Positions 17,089 through 26,611 of a stretch of 50,338 nucleotides of DNA are shown here, piece after piece. The stretch is from positions 1-50,338 of the forward strand of contig NZ_JADGES010000010.1 of the NCBI RefSeq assembly GCF_016744255.1, in the 5' to 3' direction. Position numbers and translations under genes: made by a program. The notes under the pieces are model-generated. The model made no database searches and was not told the DNA's origin. It saw only the letters and a program-made list of their open reading frames with translations. Every line of letters starts with the position of its first letter. Positions within the stretch are counted from its first letter, which is position 1. Origin of the DNA: Maribacter sp. Lineage in GTDB: Bacteria; Bacteroidota; Bacteroidia; Flavobacteriales; Flavobacteriaceae.

Positions 17089-17393
17089 TAGAAGGATTAT
17101 AAAAAGAATTTCTTACCCTGAAAGCTTTTAAAAATGATACAATAAGAGTCGTTGTTCGGAAAGAAGAAATTGTAAAAATAGATTTAGAATTTAGTCCATT
17201 CATCCTCCCTATAAAAACAAAAGAACCTATTTTACTTTTCAGTTTTAGCGTAAATTTAAAATGCTTATCAATTAATAAGCCCTACAAAATATATTTTTAG
17301 ACAACTTCAACCAACATTCGTTTTAATGCTTTTTCAAGACTAGAAAAAATATGAATAAATTAAAGAAGAAAAATAATACTTAATATATGACAT

Positions 17394-17423
17394 AAAAAAA
17401 GCCCGAGTCTATAACCAGGCTTT
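17394..17423 (-). terminator. terminator after acnB
   Basis: AAAGCC and GGCTTT close a hairpin with a partly paired interior. On the minus strand it is followed by a run of seven T. It lies 28 bases after the acnB stop. Confidence 0.7.
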
Positions 17424-17451
17424 AAATATATTATAAAAATAATCTTAATAA

Positions 17452-20229
17452 TTATTTAACTAAAAGCTTATGCGATGGTTTAAATTTGGTTAAGTTAATA
17501 CCTTTTACAGCTGCTACATACTCCTGTATTGTTGGAGTTCTACCAAGAATTGTAGAAAGAACTACTACTGGCGTAGAAGATAGTAATGACTCTCCTTTTT
17601 TCTCACTAGAATCTTTAACAACTCTTCCTTGAAATAAACGCGTAGAAGTAGCCATTACAGTATCACCTGGCGCTGCTTTTTCTTGGTTACCCATACATAA
17701 GTTACAGCCTGGACGTTCTAAATATAAAATATTTTCATATCCAGTACGTGCTGCAGCTTTAGGTGCATTATCATCAAATTCGAAACCAGAGTATTTTTGT
17801 AAAATATCCCAGTCGCCTTCAGCCTTCAATTCATCCACTATATTGTATGTAGGTGGCGCTACTACTAGTGGTGCTCTAAACTCCACTTTACCTTTTTGTT
17901 CATCAATATTTTTAAGCATTTGAGCTAAAATCTTCATATCTCCTTTATGAACCATACAGGATCCAACAAAACCAAGGTCTACTTTTTTAGTTCCTCCATA
18001 GAAAGAAAGAGGTCTAATTGTATCATGAGTATAACGTTTAGAAACATCATCGTTGTTCACATCTGGATCAGCAATCATTGGCTCTGCAATGATATCTAAA
18101 TCAATAACAACTTCAGCAAAATACTTAGCATTTGCGTCTGGAGTTAGAGCTGGTTTCTCTCCTGATTTAATTTCATCAATTCTCTTATCAGCGATTGCAA
18201 TCAACCCTTTAAGAACTTGGAGCTTATTGTCCATCCCTTTATCGATCATAATCTGGATTCGCCCCTTCGCAATTTCTAAAGATTCAATTAATGTATCATC
18301 TTCAGAAATACAGATAGAAGCTTTAGCTTTCATCTCTGCTGTCCAGTCAGTAAATGTGAATGCCTGATCAGCAGTAAGTGTTCCTATGTGAACCTCGATA
18401 ATTTTACCTTGGAAGACGTTATCCCCACCAAACTGAGTAAGCATTTGAGATTGGGTAGCATGAACCACATCACGGAAATCCATATAAGACTTCATTTCCC
18501 CTTTGAAAGTAACTTTTACGGATTCAGGAATCGGCATTGAAGCTTCTCCAGTAGCAAGAGCCAGGGCTACTGTTCCTGAATCTGCACCAAAAGCAACACC
18601 TTTAGACATCCTTGTATGTGAATCTCCTCCAATGATTATTGCCCAATCGTCAATAGTAATATCATTTAAAACTTTATGAATTACATCGGTCATCGGTTTG
18701 TACTTATGCTCTGGGTCACGAGCAGTAATAAGACCAAAATCGTTCATAAACTTCATAAGTCTAGGTATGTTTGCTTTAGACTTATTATCCCATACTGAAG
18801 CAGTATGACAACCCGATTGGTATGCTCCATCAACAATTGGAGAAATGACTGTAGCTGCCATCATCTCCAATTCTTGAGAAGTCATAAGGCCAGTTGTATC
18901 TTGTGAACCTACAATATTTACCTCTACACGAACATCCGAACCAGCATGTAATACTTTTCCTGGAGTCGTTCCAACGGCATTCTTATTAAATATTTTTTCT
19001 ACTGCTGTAAGACCTTGCCCTTCATGAGAAATCTCTTTTGATGTAGCAAATACAGGAGTAACAGGGACACCTAGCGCTTTCGATGCAAATGTTTGAAGTT
19101 TTTTTCCAAATACGATAGCGTATGACCCACCTGCTTTTATAAATTCAACTTTTTGTGGTGTTAACGCTGGAGAGATATCAATAAGCTCCTGATCACCTTT
19201 ATAAAGTTTCTTTTCTTTTGTATTAATTGTAAGAACCGTACCTGTAGCAACAGAGTATGTTTCCTCTAAAACAACATCTCCATCTGCATCTCTTAAAGTT
19301 ATACCTTCTGCATCTGTCTTTTTTACCCAATTTTTAAGGTCAATACCAATACCACCAGTAACACCTACTGTTGTAAGGAAAATTGGGGAAATACCATTTG
19401 TACCTGCAATAATTGGAGCAATATTAATAAATGGAACATATGGACTCGCTTTTATACCCGTCCATAAAGCCACATTGTTAACTCCCGACATTCTTGATGA
19501 ACCTACGCCCATTGTACCTTTTTCTGCAATTAACATTACCCTCTTATCAGGGTGCTGCTTTTGTAGTGCAAGAAGAGCATTTTGTTGCTCCTTGTTGTGC
19601 TCAAACATACATTTACCATGTAGCTCACGGTCTGATCTAGAGTGAGCATCACCTCCTGGAGAAAGTAAATCTGTAGAAATATCTCCTACACCAACGATGA
19701 ACGTTACTACTTCTATTTCCTCTTCTACATCAGGTAACTTAGTAAAAAATTCTGCTTGTGCATAACTCTCTATAATTCCTTTAGCTATCTTGTTGCCGCT
19801 TTTGAATGCTTCTTCTAAACGATATGTGTCCGCCTCGTAAAGAAAAACTTGTGTCTTTAAAACATCTGCAGCTTGTTTCGCATTAGAAGCATCATCCCCT
19901 AAAGCTAAATCTAGTAATACCTCTACAGAAGGTCCTCCCTTCATGTGTGATAATTGCTCGAAAGCAAAATCCGAAGTAATTTCTTTCACTACCGATTCTC
20001 CAAGAATAATCTCTTTTAAAAACTTAGATTTTACACTAGCAGCACTCGTAGTTCCAGGTAAAACATTGTAAATAAAAAAGTTAAGAGAGTCTTCTCTATA
20101 CTCACTACTTAAATCTTTAATCTGCTCAATGATTTCGCTTAATAATTCGGCACTATCAATTGGCTGTGGATGAAGCCCCTGACCTTTTCGTTCTTGGATC
20201 TGCTTGATGTAATCTTTATAAGTGTTCAT
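17452..20229 (-). CDS. acnB: bifunctional aconitate hydratase 2 / 2-methylisocitrate dehydratase
   Basis: This AcnB-type aconitase has 925 residues, slightly longer than the E. coli enzyme. The N-terminal HEAT-like domain (about 1-160) is followed by the swivel domain and then the catalytic core. Iron-sulphur ligands are C758 (VGSCMVHKGD) and C842/C845 (PGCNLCMGN). AcnB proteins act in the TCA cycle, can serve the 2-methylcitrate cycle, and as apo-proteins bind mRNA. No methylcitrate genes are visible here, so the TCA role is favoured. It lies upstream of acnA in the same direction, with its own terminator. Confidence 0.95.
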   Translation of the reverse strand: MNTYKDYIKQIQERKGQGLHPQPIDSAELLSEIIEQIKDLSSEYREDSLNFFIYNVLPGTTSAASVKSKFLKEIILGESVVKEITSDFAFEQLSHMKGGPSVEVLLDLALGDDASNAKQAADVLKTQVFLYEADTYRLEEAFKSGNKIAKGIIESYAQAEFFTKLPDVEEEIEVVTFIVGVGDISTDLLSPGGDAHSRSDRELHGKCMFEHNKEQQNALLALQKQHPDKRVMLIAEKGTMGVGSSRMSGVNNVALWTGIKASPYVPFINIAPIIAGTNGISPIFLTTVGVTGGIGIDLKNWVKKTDAEGITLRDADGDVVLEETYSVATGTVLTINTKEKKLYKGDQELIDISPALTPQKVEFIKAGGSYAIVFGKKLQTFASKALGVPVTPVFATSKEISHEGQGLTAVEKIFNKNAVGTTPGKVLHAGSDVRVEVNIVGSQDTTGLMTSQELEMMAATVISPIVDGAYQSGCHTASVWDNKSKANIPRLMKFMNDFGLITARDPEHKYKPMTDVIHKVLNDITIDDWAIIIGGDSHTRMSKGVAFGADSGTVALALATGEASMPIPESVKVTFKGEMKSYMDFRDVVHATQSQMLTQFGGDNVFQGKIIEVHIGTLTADQAFTFTDWTAEMKAKASICISEDDTLIESLEIAKGRIQIMIDKGMDNKLQVLKGLIAIADKRIDEIKSGEKPALTPDANAKYFAEVVIDLDIIAEPMIADPDVNNDDVSKRYTHDTIRPLSFYGGTKKVDLGFVGSCMVHKGDMKILAQMLKNIDEQKGKVEFRAPLVVAPPTYNIVDELKAEGDWDILQKYSGFEFDDNAPKAAARTGYENILYLERPGCNLCMGNQEKAAPGDTVMATSTRLFQGRVVKDSSEKKGESLLSSTPVVVLSTILGRTPTIQEYVAAVKGINLTKFKPSHKLLVK

Positions 20230-20268
20230 ATAATAGAATATCTAGTTGATTAAGTTGTTGGAATCTCA

Positions 20269-20276
20269 CAAAATTA
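20269..20276 (-). promoter_or_regulatory. -7 box of acnB
   Basis: The minus strand reads TAATTTTG, an exact TAnnTTTG match 40 bases before the acnB start. It is the same octamer as at acnA. The -33 element is not convincing. Confidence 0.4.
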
Positions 20277-20429
20277 CTAAAATCCCTAACCTTTATGAAA
20301 AAATTTCATTGTGTTTAGTTGGAATTTAAGGAAATAGCTAAATAAATAGTACGAAAAAGAGAATCTCAAATTATTTGAGTCAAATTTTAATAATAATGCA
20401 GCGAAAACGTTTGAATCAAGGTATAAAAA

Positions 20430-21383
20430 CTACCATAATTGCTTAATAATGTCTTCTTCTGAGATATTTTCGGCTTCAGCTTTGTAGTTTTTTATAATTC
20501 TATGTCTTAAAATCCCCATAGAAACAGCCTTGACATTTTCTATGTCTGGTGAAAATTTCCCATTAATTGCGGCGTGCGCTTTCGCCGCCAAAACAAGATT
20601 TTGAGATGCTCTAGGCCCTGCTCCCCAATCTAAATATTGTTGTACATAATCTGAAGCTCCTTCTATATTAGGTCTTGTACTACTTACTAGTTTCACCGCA
20701 TATTCTACCACATTATCTGGCACAGGGATTCTACGAACTAAGTGTTGCACCTCCATTATCTCCTTTGCATTAAACAATGCATTAACCGTAACTGAATTAT
20801 CTGAAGTTGTACTCTTTACTACCTGCACTTCTTCTTCGACAGAAGGGTACTTTAACTCTATAGCAAACATAAAGCGATCTAATTGTGCTTCTGGTAAAGG
20901 GTAGGTACCTTCTTGTTCAATTGGGTTCTGTGTAGCCAATACAAAATACGGCAAATCTAACTTATGTTGCACGCCTGCAATAGTAACTGCTCTTTCTTGC
21001 ATTGCCTCTAATAATGCGGCTTGGGTTTTTGGCGGTGTTCTATTTATCTCATCCGCTAAAATAATATTAGAAAAAATAGGACCTTTAATAAATTTAAAGT
21101 TTCTGTTTTGATCTAAAACCTCGCTTCCTAATATATCGCTTGGCATTAAATCTGGTGTAAACTGAATACGTTTAAAATTTAATCCTAAAGTCTGGGCTAT
21201 GGTATTCACCATTAAGGTTTTTGCTAAACCAGGAACCCCTATAAGTAAAGAATGCCCTCCTGTATAAATAGACAGTAAAATTTGGTCGATAACCTCTTCC
21301 TGACCAATTATTATTTTACCTATCTCTTTCTTTAAAGATTTATGTTTATTTACGAGATTCTGTATCGCAGTAACATCTGACAT
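20430..21383 (-). CDS. MoxR-family AAA+ ATPase
   Basis: This 317-residue ATPase has Walker A GVPGLAKT (49-56), Walker B LADEIN (109-114), sensor TQNP (151-154) and an arginine-containing QLDRF motif near 170, followed by a C-terminal lid. MoxR ATPases act as chaperones that mature metalloenzymes or membrane complexes, often with von Willebrand factor A proteins. No such partner gene is next to it here. It starts four bases after the PPIase gene, so it shares an operon with the two periplasmic folding genes upstream. Confidence 0.92.
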   Translation of the reverse strand: MSDVTAIQNLVNKHKSLKKEIGKIIIGQEEVIDQILLSIYTGGHSLLIGVPGLAKTLMVNTIAQTLGLNFKRIQFTPDLMPSDILGSEVLDQNRNFKFIKGPIFSNIILADEINRTPPKTQAALLEAMQERAVTIAGVQHKLDLPYFVLATQNPIEQEGTYPLPEAQLDRFMFAIELKYPSVEEEVQVVKSTTSDNSVTVNALFNAKEIMEVQHLVRRIPVPDNVVEYAVKLVSSTRPNIEGASDYVQQYLDWGAGPRASQNLVLAAKAHAAINGKFSPDIENVKAVSMGILRHRIIKNYKAEAENISEEDIIKQLW

Positions 21384-21387
21384 GCAA

Positions 21388-22833
21388 TTATTCTTTTACC
21401 CAATTATTGGAAAAATCACAGTCTTTTTTAGAATCATTAACACTGATATAAGTATCTTTTATGTGCTCTGCCATCCATTCTTTTATTGCTCCAAACTGCT
21501 TCTCGGTAAGTGCTAATTTTTGAATTTTAATATAATCCTTAGCAAAATCTGCTACATGTTCATCATACCTATTCGTTACCTTTAAAATCTTATATTTTGG
21601 AGGCCCTCCACGTTGGTCCTCTTCTACTATAGGAAAAGATATTTCATTATCTTTTAAATTACGCACTTGATTATATAAAGAAGGGTCCATTTTAGTAAGC
21701 TCAAAGCGAGAATCAAAATTGGTAGGGTTCCTTAATAAGCCACCATCAAATTTTGTTTCTTTTTCATCTGAAAAATTAAGAGCTGCTTCTGCAAATGTAA
21801 ATTTTCCATTATTTATTTTAGTACGAATACTATCTAACTCTGATTTTGCCTCTTCTAAAGCTTTATCTGATATTTCTGGCTGAATTAGTATATGTCTTAA
21901 ATCTAACTCTTGTCCTCTAATTTTTTCAATAAAAATAATATGATACCCAAATTGTGTTTCAAAAGGCTCTGACACTTCTCCTTCTTGCAAACTAAAAGCT
22001 ACATCCTTAAATGTTTTATCAAAACCTGTTTCCTTGGTGATACTGTAAAATCCTCCTTTAGATTTAGAACCTGGGTCTTGAGAATAAAGAATTGCCTTTA
22101 CATTAAAACTAGCATCATTATCCTCTACATCTGCCTTTATTCCGTTTAACTTATCTATAACTTTCTGTTTTTCTTCCTCTGAAGGCTTTGGAGATTTTAC
22201 TATTTGTGCTATTTCCATTTCTGCTCCAAAAACAGGCCTTTCGTCCTCTGGAATTTTATTAAAAAATTGCCTTACTTCTTCTGGTGTAATTTCTATTCCA
22301 GATACAATACTATTTTGCATCTTCTCAGAAAGCATACGTAGTTTATTAATTTTATATAGCTCTTCTCTAAAATTAGCTTCACTTTCCTTTTTATAGTACT
22401 TTAAAACCTTTTCCATAGATCCAATCTGCTGAACCAAGGACTGTAATTGTCTGTCCCCTGTTGCATTCACCTCATCATCAGATACTAAAATACTATCCTG
22501 AACAGCCTGGTGTGCATACAAACGATCTTCCATTAATTTCCCCAGAAGACTACATTTTGTAATATCTTGTGTAGATGCTCCTTGACTCTTTAAATCTATT
22601 AGCGTTTTTTCGATATCAGATTCTAATATCACATAATCACCTACAACAGCAGAGATTCCATCTAATTTCACTTTTTCAAAGTTCTCAACCGAATCAACTT
22701 CCGTTAACTTTGTTTCTTCAATAGACGGCTCTTGTGGCTCTATTTGTGTGTCTGGAATTTCTTGAGTGGTTTCTTGTGCTTTAGCCGTGTACGAAAAAAC
22801 ACATAAAACTAATAGTAGTACTAACTTATTCAT
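21388..22833 (-). CDS. SurA-like periplasmic peptidyl-prolyl isomerase
   Basis: This secreted chaperone/PPIase for outer-membrane protein folding has about 481 residues from the preferred start. A signal peptide (NKLVLLLVLCVFSYTAKAQ) is followed by an acidic linker, a SurA N-terminal chaperone region beginning AVVGDYVILESDIE, and two parvulin domains, the second marked by ELDLRHILIQP. The frame is open 15 codons further upstream, but ATG at 22833 puts the signal peptide at the N-terminus and leaves an 8-base overlap with the preceding gene, so it is preferred. The catalytic status of each parvulin domain cannot be judged by eye. Confidence 0.9.
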   Translation of the reverse strand: MNKLVLLLVLCVFSYTAKAQETTQEIPDTQIEPQEPSIEETKLTEVDSVENFEKVKLDGISAVVGDYVILESDIEKTLIDLKSQGASTQDITKCSLLGKLMEDRLYAHQAVQDSILVSDDEVNATGDRQLQSLVQQIGSMEKVLKYYKKESEANFREELYKINKLRMLSEKMQNSIVSGIEITPEEVRQFFNKIPEDERPVFGAEMEIAQIVKSPKPSEEEKQKVIDKLNGIKADVEDNDASFNVKAILYSQDPGSKSKGGFYSITKETGFDKTFKDVAFSLQEGEVSEPFETQFGYHIIFIEKIRGQELDLRHILIQPEISDKALEEAKSELDSIRTKINNGKFTFAEAALNFSDEKETKFDGGLLRNPTNFDSRFELTKMDPSLYNQVRNLKDNEISFPIVEEDQRGGPPKYKILKVTNRYDEHVADFAKDYIKIQKLALTEKQFGAIKEWMAEHIKDTYISVNDSKKDCDFSNNWVKE

Positions 22834-23719
22834 CTTGAACATAAACTTCAAATTCTTTTTCTTTAATAGCTTCATCAATTATCTCTGTTTCTAACTTTCT
22901 TACATAGTCTAGTTTTCTTCGACTAAGTAATACTTGGGTTATACTAGATTTAACAAATGAAAGAGGTGCGATAGTATTTACCTCTTTAACCTCTGCAATT
23001 TTTCCCAAATATACCCCTAATGAATCCTCCAATTCAAAAAATTGTGATTTTTTTAAGTATCTATCCTGATTCTCAATTGTTAAAGGAGCTATTTCTTGTA
23101 TTACTCGCGAAGAGGAAACCCAAATAGAATCATTAAAATTTAGCTTTCTAAATTGTACTGATATAGAATCCAAAAATTTTATATCCTCTCCATCAAAGCT
23201 TTTAAGACTCTCAATTATCGCCTTTTTATTTAAAAATTGCTTTGGTATCTCTACAAAACGAAGTCTTACAATTCTTTCTTTTAATTTAAAATTATCCTTC
23301 TCTCGCTCATAAAAATCTTGTAATTGCGCCTCACTCACTACAGAATCGCTCCCCTGTTGTACTAATGCTTCTTTATAAGCTCTAGTATATAAATCCGTTC
23401 TATAGTTAGAAACAAGAGTATCGTATTCTGTAAGTTTTTCTTCGGATAGATTAATCTTTGCTTTGGATAACAATAATTGTTTGGACGCCCAATTATTTAT
23501 GTAATTCGTAATAATTGCAGCACTATCAGTGGAAGATATTCCTTCTCCTAAAAAAGGAGCAACTGCATCTATATATAAATAGGACTTACCAACTCTAGCC
23601 AATGGGTTTCCTTCTTCTTCTTTATTAAGATAGGATCCACAAGAAATAAAAATGAACAGAAATACCGCTAAAAAGCAAACCTTTTTAAGTAATCTTAGAT
23701 TTTTCTTTAATACAAACAT
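22826..23719 (-). CDS. lipoprotein, SurA/PpiC-associated periplasmic protein
   Basis: This 297-residue protein has a lipoprotein signal: a hydrophobic stretch ending FIFISC with the probable acylated cysteine at C27. The rest resembles the chaperone part of PpiC/SurA proteins (helical, Lys/Glu-rich, with FVEIPKQFLNKKAIIESL in the middle) but I cannot point to a complete parvulin domain. It overlaps the following SurA-like gene by 8 bases and precedes the MoxR gene, suggesting a joint role in outer-membrane biogenesis. Confidence 0.75.
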   Translation of the reverse strand: MFVLKKNLRLLKKVCFLAVFLFIFISCGSYLNKEEEGNPLARVGKSYLYIDAVAPFLGEGISSTDSAAIITNYINNWASKQLLLSKAKINLSEEKLTEYDTLVSNYRTDLYTRAYKEALVQQGSDSVVSEAQLQDFYEREKDNFKLKERIVRLRFVEIPKQFLNKKAIIESLKSFDGEDIKFLDSISVQFRKLNFNDSIWVSSSRVIQEIAPLTIENQDRYLKKSQFFELEDSLGVYLGKIAEVKEVNTIAPLSFVKSSITQVLLSRRKLDYVRKLETEIIDEAIKEKEFEVYVQDE

Positions 23720-23848
23720 TTTGCAAAAATAGTAATAAGATAACGTTTAGCAAGAATTAACAGCTTTCCTTAACACAATTTTGGGGACATCTAATTAGAA
23801 TTACTACTTTAGGCGCTTTAGAAAACACAAAACCAATTCTAAGTGTAT

Positions 23849-24091
23849 ATGGCAAATAAAAAAATAAAATTAATTTGGGATTTTCGAGGGCCTGCAGCTT
23901 ATAAAACTGCGGAGCATCATGAAATTCACCTAAAAGAATATATTACCATAGAAGGTATAGAGCTAAACAATACAGGTTTTACACAAATTAATGATATGCA
24001 CAGCATAGCTTATATGGTAGTTGAAGAAACTAATATGATTGCTGTTAGAGATGCTTTAAAGCCACACAGAGGAGAGATATACACAAGCTAG
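23849..24091 (+). CDS. conserved hypothetical protein, 80 residues
   Basis: I do not recognise a named family. It is a small soluble protein without signal peptide, starting MANKKIKLIWDFRGP and rich in His/Glu in the middle (AEHHEIHLKEY). The frame opens with GTG at 23843, but the ATG at 23849 is the likelier start. It is monocistronic, divergent from the periplasmic folding genes. The upstream box TACTTTAG is close to the -7 consensus. The well-behaved composition supports a real gene. Confidence 0.75.
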   Translation: MANKKIKLIWDFRGPAAYKTAEHHEIHLKEYITIEGIELNNTGFTQINDMHSIAYMVVEETNMIAVRDALKPHRGEIYTS

Positions 24092-24249
24092 TTTTCCTTA
24101 AACCAATGTACCACACCAACACCTCTTTCATTAATGTTAGTGATTCTACAAAAAAAGAAAAAGCTGATTTATAAAACTCAATTTATATAAGATTCCGATA
24201 TTCGCGCACCGATATAAATTTATTTTAAAATTCTTTACTTTAGTAATAC

Positions 24250-24990
24250 ATGACAGAGCCTAAAAAAACACGTATAAATAAGTATTTAAGTGAAGTTGGT
24301 TTTTGCTCTAGAAGGGCTGCCGATAAATTAATCGATCAAGGAAGAGTTACCATAAACGGGAAAATTCCTGAGATGGGAACAAAAATCACCGAAGGAGATG
24401 AAGTAAAAGTAGACGGAGAACTCATTTCTGAACCAAAAGAAAAACCAGTTTATATTGCTTTTAACAAGCCTATAGGAATTGTTTGCACTACAGACACCAA
24501 TGTAGAGAAAGATAATATAATTGAATACATAAATTACCCTAAGAGAATTTTCCCTATTGGAAGATTAGATAAACCCAGTGAAGGCCTAATTTTCTTAACT
24601 AACGATGGCGACATTGTAAACAAAATTCTACGAGCAAGAAACCACCATGAGAAAGAGTATATTGTAACTGTAGGTAGACCTATAACTTCTAATTTCTTAA
24701 CGCAAATGCGTAATGGTGTTCCAATATTAGATACGGTAACTCGCGAATGTGATGTGGAGGAAATAAGTAAATATCAGTTTAAAATTATACTAACACAAGG
24801 TCTAAATCGTCAAATTAGACGTATGTGCGAGTACCTTGGCTACGATGTTAAAAAGCTAAAAAGAACACGGATTATGAATATTTCATTAGACATTCCTGTT
24901 GGGCAATGGAGAGATATTTCTCCCGCAGAACTTAAAGAAATAAATCGTCTAGTTTCTGCTTCCGCAAAAACACATGATGATTCTTTTTAG
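24250..24990 (+). CDS. rluF: 23S rRNA pseudouridine synthase RluF
   Basis: This 246-residue RsuA/RluB-E-F family enzyme has an N-terminal S4 RNA-binding domain (about 7-55, [20 protein letters not shown]) and a catalytic domain with [10 protein letters not shown], where D107 is the catalytic aspartate. The block [15 protein letters not shown] followed by [10 protein letters not shown] is typical of RluF, which modifies U2604 of 23S rRNA (E. coli numbering). RluB/RsuA-like specificity is less likely. No close operon partner is seen. Confidence 0.9.
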   Translation: MTEPKKTRINKYLSEVGFCSRRAADKLIDQGRVTINGKIPEMGTKITEGDEVKVDGELISEPKEKPVYIAFNKPIGIVCTTDTNVEKDNIIEYINYPKRIFPIGRLDKPSEGLIFLTNDGDIVNKILRARNHHEKEYIVTVGRPITSNFLTQMRNGVPILDTVTRECDVEEISKYQFKIILTQGLNRQIRRMCEYLGYDVKKLKRTRIMNISLDIPVGQWRDISPAELKEINRLVSASAKTHDDSF

Positions 24991-25150
24991 AGAAAGAAAA
25001 ACAAATAGACTATTTTCAAAAAACACCAAGACACTCTACATTATCTTTTTTGATAAATTTTAACACTCATCCATCTAAAAATCATTAACTTAGTAAGTAA
25101 ACCACAAGCATGCTTTAACTTTTCAACTATTGCTTACTAATTTATGTACA

Positions 25151-26470
25151 ATGAAACCTTTAGCTGTGAATATTACCAAGAAACACAAATTTAAATTAGC
25201 GTTAATCCTTACATTATTTACTGTACTTAGCTCTTTTAACGTATTAGCTTTTCAAGAACAAAAAGTTGATTTTATTGAGTATAGAGGAGAAGTTTTAGAT
25301 GAAACTTCTAAAAAACCATTAATCTTCGCAACTTTAGCTATACAAGAATCTAACATAACTACAGTTACCAATACCGAAGGTCAATTTTCTCTAAAAATAC
25401 CAAAAGAAAAGAAAGGCTCCAATGTTTCTATTTCATTTCTAGGATACAAAACAAAGCTTATTCCCCTATCCCAATTCAAAGAAAAAAAAATAAAAATATA
25501 TTTAAGCGTTTCTGTAACAGAACTTTCCGAAATAAATATTAGTGCACCAAAAAGTGCTGAAGCCTTAGTTAGGGAAACCCTTGCCAAAAAAGGGGAGAAC
25601 TATTTTGACACCCCAACCCTAATGACAGCCTTTTACAGAGAAACCATAAAAAAAAGAAGAAAGAACATTTCTCTTTCAGAGGCAGTTGTAAATATTTACA
25701 AAACACCATACTCCTCTAACCGAAAGGATGTTATACAACTGTATAAAACTAGAAAAAGCACAGACTATAACAAAATAGACACCGTTGCATTAAAGTTACA
25801 AGGAGGTCCTTTTAACGCTTTATACGTAGATATTATGAAGTATCCAGAGTATATTTTTAGCAAAGAATCTCTGAACGATTATATATTTAGCTTTGATAGT
25901 TCTACTAGAATAAATAACAAACTTATCTATGTTATAAACTTTAAGCAAAGACCTAATATACATAGACCTATGTATAAAGGTAAATTATATATAGATGAGA
26001 CAAATAAAATATTAACTAGCGCCATATACTCCTTAAACATTACCAATAAAGAGGAAGCGGCCAGAATGTATGTTCGTAAAAAACCAAGAAATGCAAAAGT
26101 ATGGCCTTCTGAAATTGCTTATAGAGTAGATTATAGAGAAAAAAACAATAAATGGTATTACGGATACAGCAATGTTTTACTTGAGTTTAAAATAGATTGG
26201 GACAAAAAACTATTTAATTCCGTTTATAGCATGACATGCGAAATGGCTGTAACAGATTGGGAGAAAAGCGATACAAACTCTATACCCAAGGCTAAAGAAA
26301 GAATAAAAACCACTCTAATTTTAAGTGAGGAAGCTATAGGGTTCTCTGATCCTGATTTCTGGGGAGAATACAATATTATAGAACCCGAAAAATCTATTGA
26401 ATCTGCAATTAAAAAAATTCAACGACAGCTAAAACGCTCCAAAAATAAAAGAGACCCCTCTAAACCTTAA
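25151..26470 (+). CDS. secreted carboxypeptidase-like regulatory domain protein
   Basis: This exported protein of about 439 residues has a signal peptide (KLALILTLFTVLSSFNVLA), then a carboxypeptidase-D regulatory-like beta domain (about 40-125, with ATLAIQESNITTVTNTEGQF), and a long C-terminal region rich in Tyr and Lys typical of flavobacterial surface proteins. There is no TonB receptor barrel. The role is probably at the outer membrane or periplasm, but I cannot name it. TTG at 25130 opens the frame; ATG at 25151 gives a cleaner N-terminus. It is convergent with recQ, with a shared terminator. Confidence 0.8.
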   Translation: MKPLAVNITKKHKFKLALILTLFTVLSSFNVLAFQEQKVDFIEYRGEVLDETSKKPLIFATLAIQESNITTVTNTEGQFSLKIPKEKKGSNVSISFLGYKTKLIPLSQFKEKKIKIYLSVSVTELSEINISAPKSAEALVRETLAKKGENYFDTPTLMTAFYRETIKKRRKNISLSEAVVNIYKTPYSSNRKDVIQLYKTRKSTDYNKIDTVALKLQGGPFNALYVDIMKYPEYIFSKESLNDYIFSFDSSTRINNKLIYVINFKQRPNIHRPMYKGKLYIDETNKILTSAIYSLNITNKEEAARMYVRKKPRNAKVWPSEIAYRVDYREKNNKWYYGYSNVLLEFKIDWDKKLFNSVYSMTCEMAVTDWEKSDTNSIPKAKERIKTTLILSEEAIGFSDPDFWGEYNIIEPEKSIESAIKKIQRQLKRSKNKRDPSKP

Positions 26471-26553
26471 AACAATACAAAAGTGGATAACCTATAATAA
26501 AACCACATAGATTAGTTACCCCTAACTAGATGAAACAACACACATATACTTAT

Positions 26554-26598
26554 AAAAAAAAGAGAGCCGAAACAACTAAGTTTCGGCTCTCTTTTTTA
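26554..26598. terminator. strong bidirectional terminator between the regulatory-domain gene and recQ
   Basis: GAGAGCCGAAAC (26562-26573) and GTTTCGGCTCTC (26580-26591) form a perfect 12-bp stem with a six-base loop, flanked by an A-run on the left and a T-run on the right, so it works on both strands. Confidence 0.92.
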
Positions 26599-26611
26599 TC
26601 CTCAAAGGAGG

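Larger units (their letters stand above)
17037..17451. other. 415-base region between the two aconitase genes
   Basis: It carries the acnB terminator at its right end and a TAATTTTG -7 box for acnA at its left end. A plus-strand open stretch around 17110-17300 lacks a start codon and resembles nothing I recognise. No gene is called. Confidence 0.5.

Noticed and set aside
17110-17300. Plus-strand open stretch between acnA and acnB
   Set aside because: No ATG, GTG or TTG start in a sensible position and no recognisable motif; it lies in a promoter/terminator region.
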